NCBI GenBank assembly: GCA_964615375.1
Contig: CAZTOW010000058.1
Coordinates: 1 to 58,614, forward strand
DNA length: 58,614 nucleotides
Direction: 5' to 3'
DNA from: CAZKWG01 sp964615375
GTDB lineage: Bacteria > Myxococcota_A > UBA796 > CAZKWG01
Every line of letters begins with the position of its first letter. Within the stretch, counting starts at the first letter, position 1. The translations under genes and the position numbers were made by a program. A model generated the notes under the pieces. It had not been told where the DNA came from, made no database searches, and was given only the letters and a program-made list of their open reading frames with translations. This document shows, piece by piece, positions 33,994 through 43,257 of this stretch.

Positions 33994-35051
33994 GACCGGC
34001 GCCGCGCGAGCCAGCCCGCCAGGGCGAGCGGCAGCAGCAGGGCCGGGGCCGGGTTGGTCCTGTCCCCGTCCTCGCTGAGCGTGACCGTCGCGCGGACATA
34101 GGTCTCGTCGTCGCTCGCGGTGAAGGTCGCGTCGGCGGTGTTGGCGTCCGGCGTGGTCATGCTGTCGAATCGGGTGAGCCAGCCGTTGCCGTCCGCGTCG
34201 GAGTAGGCCAGCCCGTAGCCCGGCGCGTCCCCGCCCAGCGCGCGCAGGCGCTCGTCGTAGACGTCGCCCTCGTAGTCGTCCATCGTCCCGGCCAGCTCGC
34301 CCACGGGCTCCACGCTCCAGCCGGCGGAGACGGTCATCGGCGTCTCGGCGCGCACGAAGACGATGGTGTGCAGCTCGTCCACCATGTTGTAACGCCCCAT
34401 CCGGGCCGGATAGACCACCTGCTCGCCGCTGTAGGTGATGCTGACCGGGGGCAGGATGGCGCCCGCGGAGTCGGTGGCCGGCAGCAGGCTGATCGCCACG
34501 AACTGCCAGCCGCCCTCGCTGACGTAGGCGGCGATGGAGGGGCCGCTCTCGGCGACGTCCCAGCCGTTCTCGTCCAGCCAGCCCAGCAGCGCGTCCTCGC
34601 TGCTCGCCTCCAGCACGGTGAACGAGTAGCTGGCGCTCATCCCGGTGGCGATCACGCTCACGCCGCGCCCACCCTCGCCGGTGTCGGAGAACCCAGAGTC
34701 GATGCCACCTTTGGAGAGGCTCCTGTCCGTCCCGCAGGCCATGCAGCTGCCGCTGGAGAGATCCTCGCGGAAGACGATGGGGTTGGTCTGGTCCAGGAGC
34801 GACGTGAAGTCGTCCATGTTCCCGTCCAGCAGGTCCTGGAACTCGCCAGGGACGGGGATCACCCAGCCGAAGGAGGTCGCGTTCCCCGCGTAGCTGACGG
34901 CGTAGTTGACGGTCGTGATCCCCGATGCCGTGCGATCGAAGAGCACAAGCTGGGTGTCGGAGTGCGCGTGCTCACTCCCGTCGTGGAAGAAGCCGCCGCA
35001 GGGCCAGGCCGCCGGAGTCGCCAGCAGCAGGAGAGCGCTCAAGGGTACCAT
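33990..35051 (-). CDS. DUF2330 protein with MYXO-CTERM-like C-terminus
   Basis: A 353-residue secreted protein. The signal peptide ends near TPAAWPCGGFF, and the CGGFF start of the mature part, GNATSFGWVIPVPGE and the rest match DUF2330. The C-terminus NPAPALLLPLALAGWLARRRS is a hydrophobic helix plus Arg cluster, as in MYXO-CTERM sorting tails though without the usual Cys. An IPVPG-type proline motif is seen in many homologues. It likely sits on the outer surface; function not known. Confidence 0.85.
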   Translation of the reverse strand: MVPLSALLLLATPAAWPCGGFFHDGSEHAHSDTQLVLFDRTASGITTVNYAVSYAGNATSFGWVIPVPGEFQDLLDGNMDDFTSLLDQTNPIVFREDLSSGSCMACGTDRSLSKGGIDSGFSDTGEGGRGVSVIATGMSASYSFTVLEASSEDALLGWLDENGWDVAESGPSIAAYVSEGGWQFVAISLLPATDSAGAILPPVSITYSGEQVVYPARMGRYNMVDELHTIVFVRAETPMTVSAGWSVEPVGELAGTMDDYEGDVYDERLRALGGDAPGYGLAYSDADGNGWLTRFDSMTTPDANTADATFTASDDETYVRATVTLSEDGDRTNPAPALLLPLALAGWLARRRS

Positions 35052-35069
35052 GTCTACCTCCTGAGGCCA

Positions 35070-35780
35070 TCATACACGGATGGAGGTCCCACCCGCGCGC
35101 TCTTCGAGCCAGGCCAGCCAGGGCTCCAGGCCCTCGCCCGTGCGCGAAGAAAGGGGCAGCAGGCGCGGGCGCGGGTTCACCCGGGCGAGCGCGTCGCGGA
35201 CGGCGTCCACGCTCACCTCGGGCAGGTAGGGGAGCAGGTCGGCGCGGGTCAGGACCACCAGATCCGCCCGCTGGAACATGACAGGGTACTTGAGCGGCTT
35301 GTCCACGCCCTCCGTCGCCGAGAGCACCACCACGTTGGCCGCCTGCCCGAGATCGTAGATGGCCGGACAGACCAGGTTGCCCACGTTCTCGATGAAGAAG
35401 ATCCCGGCCTCACCCAGGGCGCTGGCCAGGGTCGGCTCCTCGAGCGCTCGCGCGAGCATGGACGCCTCCAGGTGACAGACCGTCCCCGTCGTGATCGGCG
35501 CCGCCACCACCCCCGCCCGGGTGAGGCGCTCGGCGTCCAGGGCCGTCGCCAGATCCCCGCTCACCGCCGCCATCCGTCGAGAGGGCCAGGCGCGGGCCGT
35601 GGCCTCGATGAGCGCCGTCTTCCCCGCGCCGGGAGAGCCCATCAGGTTCAGCGCCAGGCAGCCGCTCGCGGCGAAGCGCGCGCGCAGCCGGGAGGCCTCC
35701 GCGTCGTTCCGCGACATCAAGCCCTGGTGGACCTGAACGGTCACCTTCGTCGTGTCCCCGCAGCCGCAGACATCACACAC
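35070..35780 (-). CDS. hypB: Hydrogenase nickel-incorporation GTPase HypB
   Basis: A 236-residue GTPase that, with HypA, delivers Ni to the hydrogenase large subunit. The N-terminal CDVCGC is the high-affinity Ni motif (CxxCGC), the P-loop is GSPGAGKT, and the metal/switch region has ENVGNLVCPA. The guanine-specificity element is less standard (LTRADLL in place of NKxDL). It lacks the His-rich stretch seen in some HypB. Last gene of the hydrogenase operon, overlapping hypA by 8 bases. Confidence 0.96.
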   Translation of the reverse strand: MCDVCGCGDTTKVTVQVHQGLMSRNDAEASRLRARFAASGCLALNLMGSPGAGKTALIEATARAWPSRRMAAVSGDLATALDAERLTRAGVVAAPITTGTVCHLEASMLARALEEPTLASALGEAGIFFIENVGNLVCPAIYDLGQAANVVVLSATEGVDKPLKYPVMFQRADLVVLTRADLLPYLPEVSVDAVRDALARVNPRPRLLPLSSRTGEGLEPWLAWLEERAGGTSIRV

Positions 35781-36120
35781 CGGGCACCTCCAGCTCCAGC
35801 CGCTCCAGGACCAGCGCGTCCCCCGCCCTGAGCCGGGCGGGCGCGCCGCAGGCGGGGCAGGTGAGTACGGATCCTGGCTGTATCACGACGTTACATAAGT
35901 CACATTCCCAGATGGCCGGCTCCAGGATCAGCTCCAGCCTAGCCCGCTGGAGCCCCCGCTCCTCGGCCAGGGCCTCGAAGGCCAGCCGGAACAGCTCCGG
36001 CTCCACCCCGGAGAGCTCGCCCATGCGCACGCGGACGACCCGCAGGGCCGCGGGGGAGGCGGGGGCGATGGCCTCGGCCGCCTGGTCGAGGAGCGCGTCC
36101 ACCAGGGAGACCTCGTGCAT
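35773..36120 (-). CDS. hypA: Hydrogenase nickel chaperone HypA
   Basis: A 115-residue protein starting MHEVSLVDALL, where Met1-His2-Glu3 is the Ni site. The zinc site is CDLC...CPAC (about residues 73-91). It hands Ni to the HoxH precursor with HypB. The segment around DLCNVVIQPG is written in unusual AT-rich codons including one TTA (35898-35896), unlike the remainder. The ATG shares a base with the hypE stop region (36120). Confidence 0.95.
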   Translation of the reverse strand: MHEVSLVDALLDQAAEAIAPASPAALRVVRVRMGELSGVEPELFRLAFEALAEERGLQRARLELILEPAIWECDLCNVVIQPGSVLTCPACGAPARLRAGDALVLERLELEVPGV

Positions 36121-37136
36121 CAGCAGATCCTCGGCAGGCTCTCGTGATCCTGCTCGCGCAGACGCCGGGTCCCGAAGCCGGTGTCCAGGGTGAGCTCCCC
36201 GGGCGGTCCGGCGCGGACCTCGCCGATCACGGCCGCCTCCCGACCCAGCGGGTGAGCCCGGAGCGCGGCCAGCACCGCGTCCACCATCTCGGGCGCCACC
36301 CCCAGCAGGGCCTTGCCCTCGTTCGCCACGACCAGCGGATCCAGGCCTAAGATCTCCGAGGCCGCGCGCACCGGATCGGAGAGCGGGACGGCGGGCCCGT
36401 CCAGGTGGATGGAGACCCCGGCCCGGGTCCCCAGCTCGACGAGCGCGCTGACCACCCCGCCCCGCGTGGGGTCCTTGAGCGCCCGCACGCCCTCGCCGCC
36501 GGCCGCCAGGGCCGCGCGCACCAGCCCGCCCAGCGGGGCCACGTCCGAGCGCAGATCGCCTCCCAGGCCGAGATCCTGGCGGGCGGCCAGGATGGCCAGC
36601 CCGTGATCGCCCACCGTACCGCTGACCAGCACGGCGTCCCCCGGGCGCAGCGCCTCCTTGCGCACCACCCGGCTGGCCAGGCCGACGCCGCTGGTGCTGA
36701 TCACGATCCGGTCCACCTCGCCCCGGCGCACGACCTTGGTGTCCCCGGTCAGGATGGGGGCGCCCGCCTCCAGGGCCGCCGCCCGCGCCGAGGCCAGCAG
36801 CCGCTCCAGCAGGTCCAGCGGCAGGCCCTCCTCCAGCACCAGCGTTGAGCTCAGCCCCAGCACCTCGGTGGCGCCCATCATCGCCAGGTCGTTGACCGTG
36901 CCGCACACGGAGAGCCGGCCCAGATCTCCACCTGGAAACTCCAGGGGCGTGACGACGTGCGCGTCGGCGCTGAGCACCAGCCACTGACCGCCCAGCGGGA
37001 TGACCGCCCCGTCGTCCAGGGTGCGCGCCGCCGGGTGCGCGTCCGGCCCCAGGGCGAGGGCCTCGATGAGCGCGCGCATGGCGGGACCCCCCGCCCCATG
37101 GGCCAGGCGGACGACGCGGTCGGGGCCCAGGCTCAC
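36120..37136 (-). CDS. hypE: Carbamoyl dehydratase HypE
   Basis: A 338-residue enzyme that dehydrates the carbamoyl group on its C-terminal Cys to thiocyanate, the source of active-site CN-. The C-terminus is PRIC, the required Cys. Also visible are HGAGG near the start, DAHVVTPLEFPGGDLGRLSVCGTVNDLAMMGA (ATP/Mg site), GDTKVV and DPTRGG. GTG start at 37136 overlapping the hypD stop by 4 bases. Confidence 0.96.
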   Translation of the reverse strand: MSLGPDRVVRLAHGAGGPAMRALIEALALGPDAHPAARTLDDGAVIPLGGQWLVLSADAHVVTPLEFPGGDLGRLSVCGTVNDLAMMGATEVLGLSSTLVLEEGLPLDLLERLLASARAAALEAGAPILTGDTKVVRRGEVDRIVISTSGVGLASRVVRKEALRPGDAVLVSGTVGDHGLAILAARQDLGLGGDLRSDVAPLGGLVRAALAAGGEGVRALKDPTRGGVVSALVELGTRAGVSIHLDGPAVPLSDPVRAASEILGLDPLVVANEGKALLGVAPEMVDAVLAALRAHPLGREAAVIGEVRAGPPGELTLDTGFGTRRLREQDHESLPRIC

Positions 37137-38236
37137 GCGCGCACCTCCGCGGGCGGGCTCTCGGCCCAGATGCGGCAGGCGCCCTCGCTGCTCACCATGC
37201 AGGCCCCCACAGGTCGGTCGGGGGTGCAGCGCGCGCCGAAGAGCGGGCAGTCCCGAGGCGTGGCCCGGCCGGTCATGATCGCGCCGCAGCGGCAGGCCTC
37301 CTCGGGCATTTCTATTAAATTTAAACTAATTATATTGCTATACTGTACCATGGCGTTACACCATGCGTACTCTGGCCTCAAGCAGAGCTCTCCTCCCGGG
37401 ACGTGGGCGATGCCGCGCCAGTCTCCGTCGCCGGGCTCGAAGACCCGCCAGAGGGCGTCCAGCGCGCGCCGGTTGCCCTCGCGCGTCACGCAGCGGGGGA
37501 AGGCGTTCTCCAGCTCGGCGCGGCCGTCGGCGATCTGGGCCGCCAGCAGGCAGAGGGCGGAGAGCATGTCCAGGGGCTCGAAGCCGGCTACGACCACCGG
37601 CCGACGGTGGCGGGCGACGAAGGGTAACAGAGCTCCATAGCCCGTGATCGTCGCGGCGTGCCCGGCCGCCAGGTAGCCCTCCACCCGCGTCTCCGGGTCG
37701 GAGGCCACCACCTCCATCGCCGCGGGCACCCATTTGTGCGCGCAGAGGACGCGCAGGTTGGGCGGCGGGTGGGAGAGTAGGACGGCGGCGGTGGCGACGG
37801 CGGTGGTCTCGAAGCCCGTGGCGAAGAAGACGAGGGGATCAGCCTGGGATCGGGCGAGGCGCAGGACGTCGGTGGCGGAGCTGATCACGCTCACCGGGGC
37901 GCCCTCGGCCGCCGCGTCGGACAGCGAGCCCTCCCGCCCGGGCACGCGGAGCATGTCGCCGTAGGTCAGCACGCGGATCCCGGCGCGGGCCAGACGAACG
38001 GCGGCGTCGATGTGGGGGGCGTCGGTCACGCAGACCGGGCAGCCCGGCCCCATGCGCAGGTCCAGGTCCTCGGGCAGGCGGGCGCGCATCCCGTAGCGGG
38101 CCAGCGCCTGCTCGTGGCTCCCGCAGACGTGCATGACCGTGAGCGGGCGCCCTGCGCGGGCCACCTCACGCTGAAGGCGCCGGAAGAGGCCGGCGGCGGC
38201 GGCGGGGTCGCGGAACTCGAGGGGGCGGGGGTTCAA
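37133..38236 (-). CDS. hypD: Hydrogenase Fe(CN)2CO assembly protein HypD
   Basis: A 367-residue iron-sulfur scaffold. Conserved motifs: MHVCGSHE, GPGCPVCVT, TFATGFETTA-like FFATGFETTA, FEPLDML, CRCGAIMTG, and the cluster Cys near FGARCTPDRPVGACMVSSEGAC. The TTG at 38236 overlaps the hypC TGA (TTGA) and gives family-length protein. Codons for NAMVQYSNIISLNLIEM (37309-37365) are strikingly AT-rich with two TTA and two ATA, in a gene otherwise ending codons in G/C. Family members usually have a short different segment there. Confidence 0.95.
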   Translation of the reverse strand: MNPRPLEFRDPAAAAGLFRRLQREVARAGRPLTVMHVCGSHEQALARYGMRARLPEDLDLRMGPGCPVCVTDAPHIDAAVRLARAGIRVLTYGDMLRVPGREGSLSDAAAEGAPVSVISSATDVLRLARSQADPLVFFATGFETTAVATAAVLLSHPPPNLRVLCAHKWVPAAMEVVASDPETRVEGYLAAGHAATITGYGALLPFVARHRRPVVVAGFEPLDMLSALCLLAAQIADGRAELENAFPRCVTREGNRRALDALWRVFEPGDGDWRGIAHVPGGELCLRPEYAWCNAMVQYSNIISLNLIEMPEEACRCGAIMTGRATPRDCPLFGARCTPDRPVGACMVSSEGACRIWAESPPAEVRA

Positions 38237-38457
38237 GGCTGCTGGTCCGGCAAGGCGGCGAAGAAGGCCAGGGTCTCCGCCAGATCCTCGGGGTCGATGC
38301 GCCGGATGGCGAAGCCGACGTGGACCAGGACGTGGTCTCCGGGCGCCACCGGCTCGTCCACGATGTCCAGCGCGACCGAGCGGCGCACGCCGAAGAAGTC
38401 CACCAGCGCGGTGCTCCCGTCGATGCTGATCACCCTCCCCGGCGCGCCCAGGCACAT
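38233..38457 (-). CDS. hypC: Hydrogenase maturation chaperone HypC/HupF
   Basis: A 74-residue chaperone beginning MCLGAPGRVI; Cys2 is the essential residue that binds the Fe(CN)2CO moiety. VDFFGVRRSVALDIV and GDHVLVHVGFAI are typical. It bridges HypD and the HoxH precursor. Starts 1 base after the upstream gene's stop and overlaps hypD. Confidence 0.96.
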   Translation of the reverse strand: MCLGAPGRVISIDGSTALVDFFGVRRSVALDIVDEPVAPGDHVLVHVGFAIRRIDPEDLAETLAFFAALPDQQP

Positions 38458-38458
38458 C

Positions 38459-41215
38459 TCAGCGTCCCCCCTCCGACAAGATAGCGGCCCAGGCCTGCCC
38501 GAGCGAGAGCCCGCCGTCTCCCGGCGGCAGCGCGCGCGGCAGCAGCACGCGATCCGCGCCCAGGCGGCGGACCAGGCCCAGGCTCAGGCGATCGTTGAGC
38601 GTGGCGCCGCCCGTGATCACCACCCGCCGCAGCCCGCAGTCGCTCAGCGCCCGCGCCGCCATCCCGCTGAGCGCCCGCGCCCAGCTCTCGTGGAAGGAGG
38701 CGGAGATCTGCGCGGCGGGGATCTCGTCGCGGAGATCCTCCAGGGTGGCGCGCACCCAGGGTCGCAGATCCAGCTCGTGCTGTGGGCCGAATTCCCCCTC
38801 CAGGCAGAGCTCCGGGGGGCGCTCCAGGGGGAAGGGCTCGGCCTCGCCGCGGGCCGCCTCCTCCAGCGCGAGGGCCGCGCTCGCCTCGTGGCCGGCGCGG
38901 GGGATGCCGAGGACGAGGGCGGCGAAGGCGTCGAACCAGCGGCCGAGCCCCCGGGCTCCGGGCGTGTTCGTGCCGCTGCGCAGCATGGCCAGGACCCCCT
39001 CCCGCTCCCGCGTCGGGACGGTCGAGAACACTGGGAGCTCGCCCATGATCTCGGCGGTCTCCTCGCCGAAGCAATCCCAGAGGGCGCCCAGCGCGGCGCG
39101 CCAGGGCTGGCGGATGGCGCGCTCACCCCCGGGCAGGGGCAGGGGCCGCGCGCTGGCCAGGCGGCGCCAGCGGGGGCCGTCGACCACCAGCAGCTCCGCC
39201 CCCCAGCTCGTCCCGTCCGGCCCCCAGCCGCTCCCGTCCAGGGCCAGGCCGATCACCGGCTCGTCCAGCCCGCTCTCGGCCAGGACGGAGTAGACGTGGG
39301 CGGCGTGGTGCTGGACCCCGATGCGTCGGCCGTCGCGCCGGGCCGCGTAGTGGGTGGTGGCGTAGTCGGGGTGCAGATCGGCGGCGACCCAGGCGCAGCG
39401 CACGCCCAGCAGGCGCTCCAGGCCCTCCAGCTCCTCGGCGAAGGCGTCCTCCGCCTCCTTCGTCTCCAGATCGCCCAGGTGCGGGCCCACGAAGGCCAGA
39501 TCGTCGATGACCACGGCGGGCGCGGCCTTCAGGTGGCCGCCCACCGCCAGCAGGGGCTCCGGGGCGGGGCGGGCGAGGCGGATCGGGCGGGGGACGTAGC
39601 CTCGGGCGCGGCGCACGATCCGCGGGCCGAGGGGCCCTGTGGCCACGACCGAGTCCTCCACCCGCCGGGCGATGGCGCGCCCGTGCAGCAGGAAGAGGTC
39701 GGCGACCCCCTGGAGGGCGCGGAGGGCCTGGTCCGGGTCGATCACGGGAGGCTGGCCGCTCTCGTTCGCGCTGGTCAGGATGATCGGGCGGTCGATGTGA
39801 TCGAGTAACATATAGTGTAACGCCGTGTATGGCAGCATCAGGCCCACCCGATCCGTTCCCGGATGGACCTCCTCGGGCAGCTCACCGCGCGAGGGCAGCA
39901 GCACGATGGGCCGGGCCGGGCTGGGGAGCAGGTCGAGGGCCTCCCGGTCGAGCTCGGCGAGCGCCAGGGCGGCGCGGAGATTCTTCACCATCACGGCGAA
40001 GGGGCGGGTCTCCCGGCGCTTGCGGCGGCGAAGCTCGCGCACCACCTCGGGCGCGGTCGCGTCGCAGGCCAGGTGGAAGGCTCCGACGCCCTGGATGGCG
40101 ACGATCGCGCCGCCGCGCAGGGCGCGGGCCAGGGCGCCGATGGGGTCCGCCTCCTCGATCCGCGCGCCGTCGGGCCCGGCCAGCCAGACCGGGGGGCCGC
40201 AGGTGGCGCAGGCGACCCCCTGGGCGTGGAAGCGGCGATCCTGCGGATCGGCGTAGGCGGCGGCGCAGGCGGGGCAGAGGGGGAAGCCGGCCAGCGTGGT
40301 GCTGGCGCGGTCCCAGGGCAGGGCCGTGGCGATGGCGAATCTGGGGCCGCAGACGGCGCAGCTCGTGAGCGGATAACCCTGGTATCTCCCGGGGTCCTGC
40401 ACGTCCCCCCCGCACGCATCGCAGGTCCCCAGGTCGGGAGCCAGGCTGAGGCGGGCGGCGCCCTCGGCGGCTTCGCTGGGGGCGATGTGGACCCCCGGGG
40501 GCAGCAGGTGGTTCCGGTCGTCGATCCGGACGCGGGTGATCGCCGCGCCCGGCGGGAGATCATCGTGTAAAGTCTGCAACACCTGGATCAGCCTCTCCTG
40601 CGGGCCGCTGGCCATCAGCTCCAGACCCTGACCGGAGTTGGCCACCCGGCCGCTGAGCCCCAGCGCGCTGACCCGCCTCCAGGCCCAGGCCCGCATCCCC
40701 ACGCCCTGCACGACGCCGTCCAGCGTGATCCGCCAGCAGGCCTCCCCGGCCCGGACCAGCAGCCAGCTCTCCGCCAGGATCACGGCCGCGTTCAGGTGGG
40801 CCTCGGCGGTCGGGCTCAGGGGGGCGCCGAGCTCGAAGCGCTCTCCGCGGATCGCCAGGACCGAGCAGGGAGGGAGCTCGCTCAGGAGCCCGCGGGCGAC
40901 GCCCAGCAGCGCTTCGGGGGAGAGCGCATGCGTGCTGGGGCCGGGGGGCTCACCGCCGGGCGCCACCGGGCGGAGGGTGAGGGGAGGGGGGGCCGTGGCG
41001 CTGGCGTCGACGAAGAGCACCCGCTCGCGGCCCTCGAGGTCCAGGGCGTGCTCGATCTGGAGCTGGTCCTCGATCTGGAATTCCACCTCCAGTGGACTCC
41101 CTCGGGCGGCCAGGCGACGCTCCAGCCGCTCGGCGAAGCAGGGGCCCAGCGCGTCGTCCCCGCGGGAGGGGTTGCCCACCGCGATGATCAGGATCGCGGG
41201 CCGGTCCTCGCTCAA
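38459..41215 (-). CDS. hypF: Fusion: HoxW/HycI-type hydrogenase protease + HypF carbamoyltransferase
   Basis: A 918-residue two-part protein. Residues 1-155 are a hydrogenase maturation endopeptidase (IIAVGNPSRGDDALGP, FVDAS, STHALSPEALL, with the acidic/His Ni-site residues) that trims the large-subunit C-terminus. Residues about 160-918 are complete HypF: acylphosphatase-like DGVVQGVGMRAWAW, four CxxC zinc pairs (CDAC, CAVC, CPAC, CATC), YrdC-type domain, and Kae1-like region (HHAAHVYSVL, LDGSGWGPDGTSWGAE, VITGGATLNDRLSL, DGGLSLGQ). HypF makes the carbamoyl for HypE. The TTG start overlaps hoxH TGA. TTA codons occur at codons 216, 466 and 470. Confidence 0.93.
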   Translation of the reverse strand: MSEDRPAILIIAVGNPSRGDDALGPCFAERLERRLAARGSPLEVEFQIEDQLQIEHALDLEGRERVLFVDASATAPPPLTLRPVAPGGEPPGPSTHALSPEALLGVARGLLSELPPCSVLAIRGERFELGAPLSPTAEAHLNAAVILAESWLLVRAGEACWRITLDGVVQGVGMRAWAWRRVSALGLSGRVANSGQGLELMASGPQERLIQVLQTLHDDLPPGAAITRVRIDDRNHLLPPGVHIAPSEAAEGAARLSLAPDLGTCDACGGDVQDPGRYQGYPLTSCAVCGPRFAIATALPWDRASTTLAGFPLCPACAAAYADPQDRRFHAQGVACATCGPPVWLAGPDGARIEEADPIGALARALRGGAIVAIQGVGAFHLACDATAPEVVRELRRRKRRETRPFAVMVKNLRAALALAELDREALDLLPSPARPIVLLPSRGELPEEVHPGTDRVGLMLPYTALHYMLLDHIDRPIILTSANESGQPPVIDPDQALRALQGVADLFLLHGRAIARRVEDSVVATGPLGPRIVRRARGYVPRPIRLARPAPEPLLAVGGHLKAAPAVVIDDLAFVGPHLGDLETKEAEDAFAEELEGLERLLGVRCAWVAADLHPDYATTHYAARRDGRRIGVQHHAAHVYSVLAESGLDEPVIGLALDGSGWGPDGTSWGAELLVVDGPRWRRLASARPLPLPGGERAIRQPWRAALGALWDCFGEETAEIMGELPVFSTVPTREREGVLAMLRSGTNTPGARGLGRWFDAFAALVLGIPRAGHEASAALALEEAARGEAEPFPLERPPELCLEGEFGPQHELDLRPWVRATLEDLRDEIPAAQISASFHESWARALSGMAARALSDCGLRRVVITGGATLNDRLSLGLVRRLGADRVLLPRALPPGDGGLSLGQAWAAILSEGGR

Positions 41216-42687
41216 GCCTGATCGCCGTCACGGCGCAGGCGGTGGAGGATCTCGCCCTGCGGCCCCTGGATCTCCACGATCAGCGGCATGCGGCCCAGCG
41301 CGTGGGTAGCGCAGGACAGGCACGGATCGAAGGCGCGGATGGCGACCTCGACGTGGTTCAGCAGGCCCTCGGTGGGCTCGCGGCCGTCCAGGTGCTGGCG
41401 GGCGACCTGGCGGATCGCCTCGTTCATGGCCTGGTTGTTGTGGGTCGTCGACACGATCAGGTTGCACATGGTGATCAGATCGTTGGCGTCCACCTCGTAG
41501 TGGTGGATCAGGGTCCCGCGCGGCGCCTCCAGGATGCCCACGCCCGCGCTCGCTCGGGGCCCGCTGCCGACCAGCTCGCCGGAGAGCAGGGCGGGCTCGT
41601 CCAGGAGGCGGTCGATGACCTCCACGCTGTGCAGCAGCTCGATCATGCGGGCGTGGTGGAAGCTCAGGGGGGCGTGGATGATCTGGCCGGGCTGGGTGGC
41701 CAGCAGGTCCTCGCGGGCCCGGTCGGCGCGGGGGGTGCCCATGGCGTCGCAGTTCTGCACCCGCGCCAGCGGCCCCACCTTGTACCAGCCCTCGTCGGGG
41801 CCCAGGCTCTCCAGGAAGGGGAACTTCATGTAGCTCCAGGAGCGCACGTTCTCCCGGATCAGGTTGGAGTACTGATCGGGCTCCACGCCGTCGAAGATCA
41901 GGCTCCCGTCGGGCCGGCGGGCGCGCAGCACGCCGTCGTAGAGGTCCAGCTTGCCGTCGCGGCCCACCAGCGAGAGCAGGTTGGAGGGCACCGTCCCGAA
42001 GTGATCGTACAGATCTCTGTTCTGTTCATGCAGAGAGGCGATGAGGTGGACGCCCTCCTGGGCCCAGGTGAGCGCGTCGGGCAGGGCGGCGCGGATCTGG
42101 TCGCGCTCCTCGGCGGTCACCAGGCGGTTCACCCCGCCGGGGACGGAGCCCGTGCCATGGACGCGCTTTCCGGCGGTGAAGCGGATGATCTCCTGGCCCA
42201 GCTTGCGCAGCAGCACGCCCTTCTTCCCGATGTCCGGGTAGCGATCCAATACACCCACCACGTTGCGCGTCCGGGGATCGCTCTCGAAGCCGAAGAGCAG
42301 ATCGGGCGAGGACAGGTGGTAGAAGTGGAGCGCATGCGACTGGAGGATCTGTCCATAGTGCATGAGCCGGCGCACCAGCTCGGCGCTCCGGGGGACGGGC
42401 CGCGCGCCCACCACGGCGTCCAGGGCCTTCGACGCCGCGAGGTGGTGGCTCACCGGGCAGATGCCGCAGAGGCGCTGCACCATGACCGGCGCCTCCCAGT
42501 AGGGGCGGCCCTGGATAAAGCGCTCGAAGCCGCGGAACTCGACGATGTGCAGTCGGACCTGGTGGACCCGGCGCTGATCGTCCATCAGGATGGTGACCTT
42601 GCCGTGGCCCTCCACCCGCGAGACGGGCTCAATGACCACGCGCCGCAGCTTGTCTGGGTTCTCCGCCTTCTCCAGGTCGTGCGGCAC
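41212..42687 (-). CDS. hoxH: NAD-linked [NiFe]-hydrogenase large subunit HoxH
   Basis: A 491-residue catalytic subunit. The four Ni-Fe-ligating Cys are in RLCGICPVSHH (L1) and DPCLSCATHALG (L2). After the L2 His the sequence continues ALGRMPLIVEIQGPQGEILHRLRRDGDQA, the C-terminal extension that a maturation protease removes; the protease domain fused to HypF is the natural candidate. Length matches group 3d enzymes (about 488). GTG start at 42687, 24 bases after hoxY. Forms the hydrogenase half with HoxY. Confidence 0.96.
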   Translation of the reverse strand: MPHDLEKAENPDKLRRVVIEPVSRVEGHGKVTILMDDQRRVHQVRLHIVEFRGFERFIQGRPYWEAPVMVQRLCGICPVSHHLAASKALDAVVGARPVPRSAELVRRLMHYGQILQSHALHFYHLSSPDLLFGFESDPRTRNVVGVLDRYPDIGKKGVLLRKLGQEIIRFTAGKRVHGTGSVPGGVNRLVTAEERDQIRAALPDALTWAQEGVHLIASLHEQNRDLYDHFGTVPSNLLSLVGRDGKLDLYDGVLRARRPDGSLIFDGVEPDQYSNLIRENVRSWSYMKFPFLESLGPDEGWYKVGPLARVQNCDAMGTPRADRAREDLLATQPGQIIHAPLSFHHARMIELLHSVEVIDRLLDEPALLSGELVGSGPRASAGVGILEAPRGTLIHHYEVDANDLITMCNLIVSTTHNNQAMNEAIRQVARQHLDGREPTEGLLNHVEVAIRAFDPCLSCATHALGRMPLIVEIQGPQGEILHRLRRDGDQA

Positions 42688-42711
42688 GGGCCCCCTCCCT
42701 CGTCGTCGCGC

Positions 42712-43257
42712 TCAGTCGTAGTGGATGAGCCCGTGGCGGCGACTGGGCGTGCGCCCGGCCACGAGATCAGAGAGCAGCTGCCAGATCGCGTCCGCGGACG
42801 GCGGGCAGCCCGGCAGGAAGTAGTCGATCTTGACCACGTCGTGCAGGGGGTGGACCTTGTCCAGCGGCAGGGGCAGCTCGGGATCGTTGGGGATGAAGCC
42901 GCGCTCCACGCCGTAGCCTGTCAGGTAGACGGTCTGGAGGCAGTCGCGGATGTCCAGGTGGTTGCGCTGGGCGGGCAGGCCGCCGTTGATCGCGCAGGCG
43001 CCCACCGCCACCAGCACCCGGCAGCGCTCGCGCAGCTCCAGCAGGACCCGCACATTGTCGGCGTTACACAGGCCTCCCTCGATGAGCCCGATGTCGCAGT
43101 CCCCCGCCTCCTTGAGGTCGGTGAGCGGGCTCGCGTCGAGCTCGACATGCTCCAGGAGCTCCAGAAGCCGTTCGTCGATGTCCAGCAACGACATGTGACA
43201 GCCGAAGCAGCCGGCCAGGGAGGCCGTCGCCACGCGCAGCTTGCGCGGCGGCTTCAT
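42712..43257 (-). CDS. hoxY: [NiFe]-hydrogenase small subunit HoxY
   Basis: A 181-residue small subunit carrying the proximal [4Fe-4S] cluster. Cys ligands: GCFGCHMSLLDID, EGGLCNADN, VGACAINGG and LPGCPPSADAIW. It lacks a Tat signal, so it is cytosolic as expected for NAD-linked enzymes. The ATG overlaps the hoxU TGA. Contains the 9-mer TGTAACGCC (minus strand, 43068-43060) also found in other genes here. Confidence 0.95.
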   Translation of the reverse strand: MKPPRKLRVATASLAGCFGCHMSLLDIDERLLELLEHVELDASPLTDLKEAGDCDIGLIEGGLCNADNVRVLLELRERCRVLVAVGACAINGGLPAQRNHLDIRDCLQTVYLTGYGVERGFIPNDPELPLPLDKVHPLHDVVKIDYFLPGCPPSADAIWQLLSDLVAGRTPSRRHGLIHYD

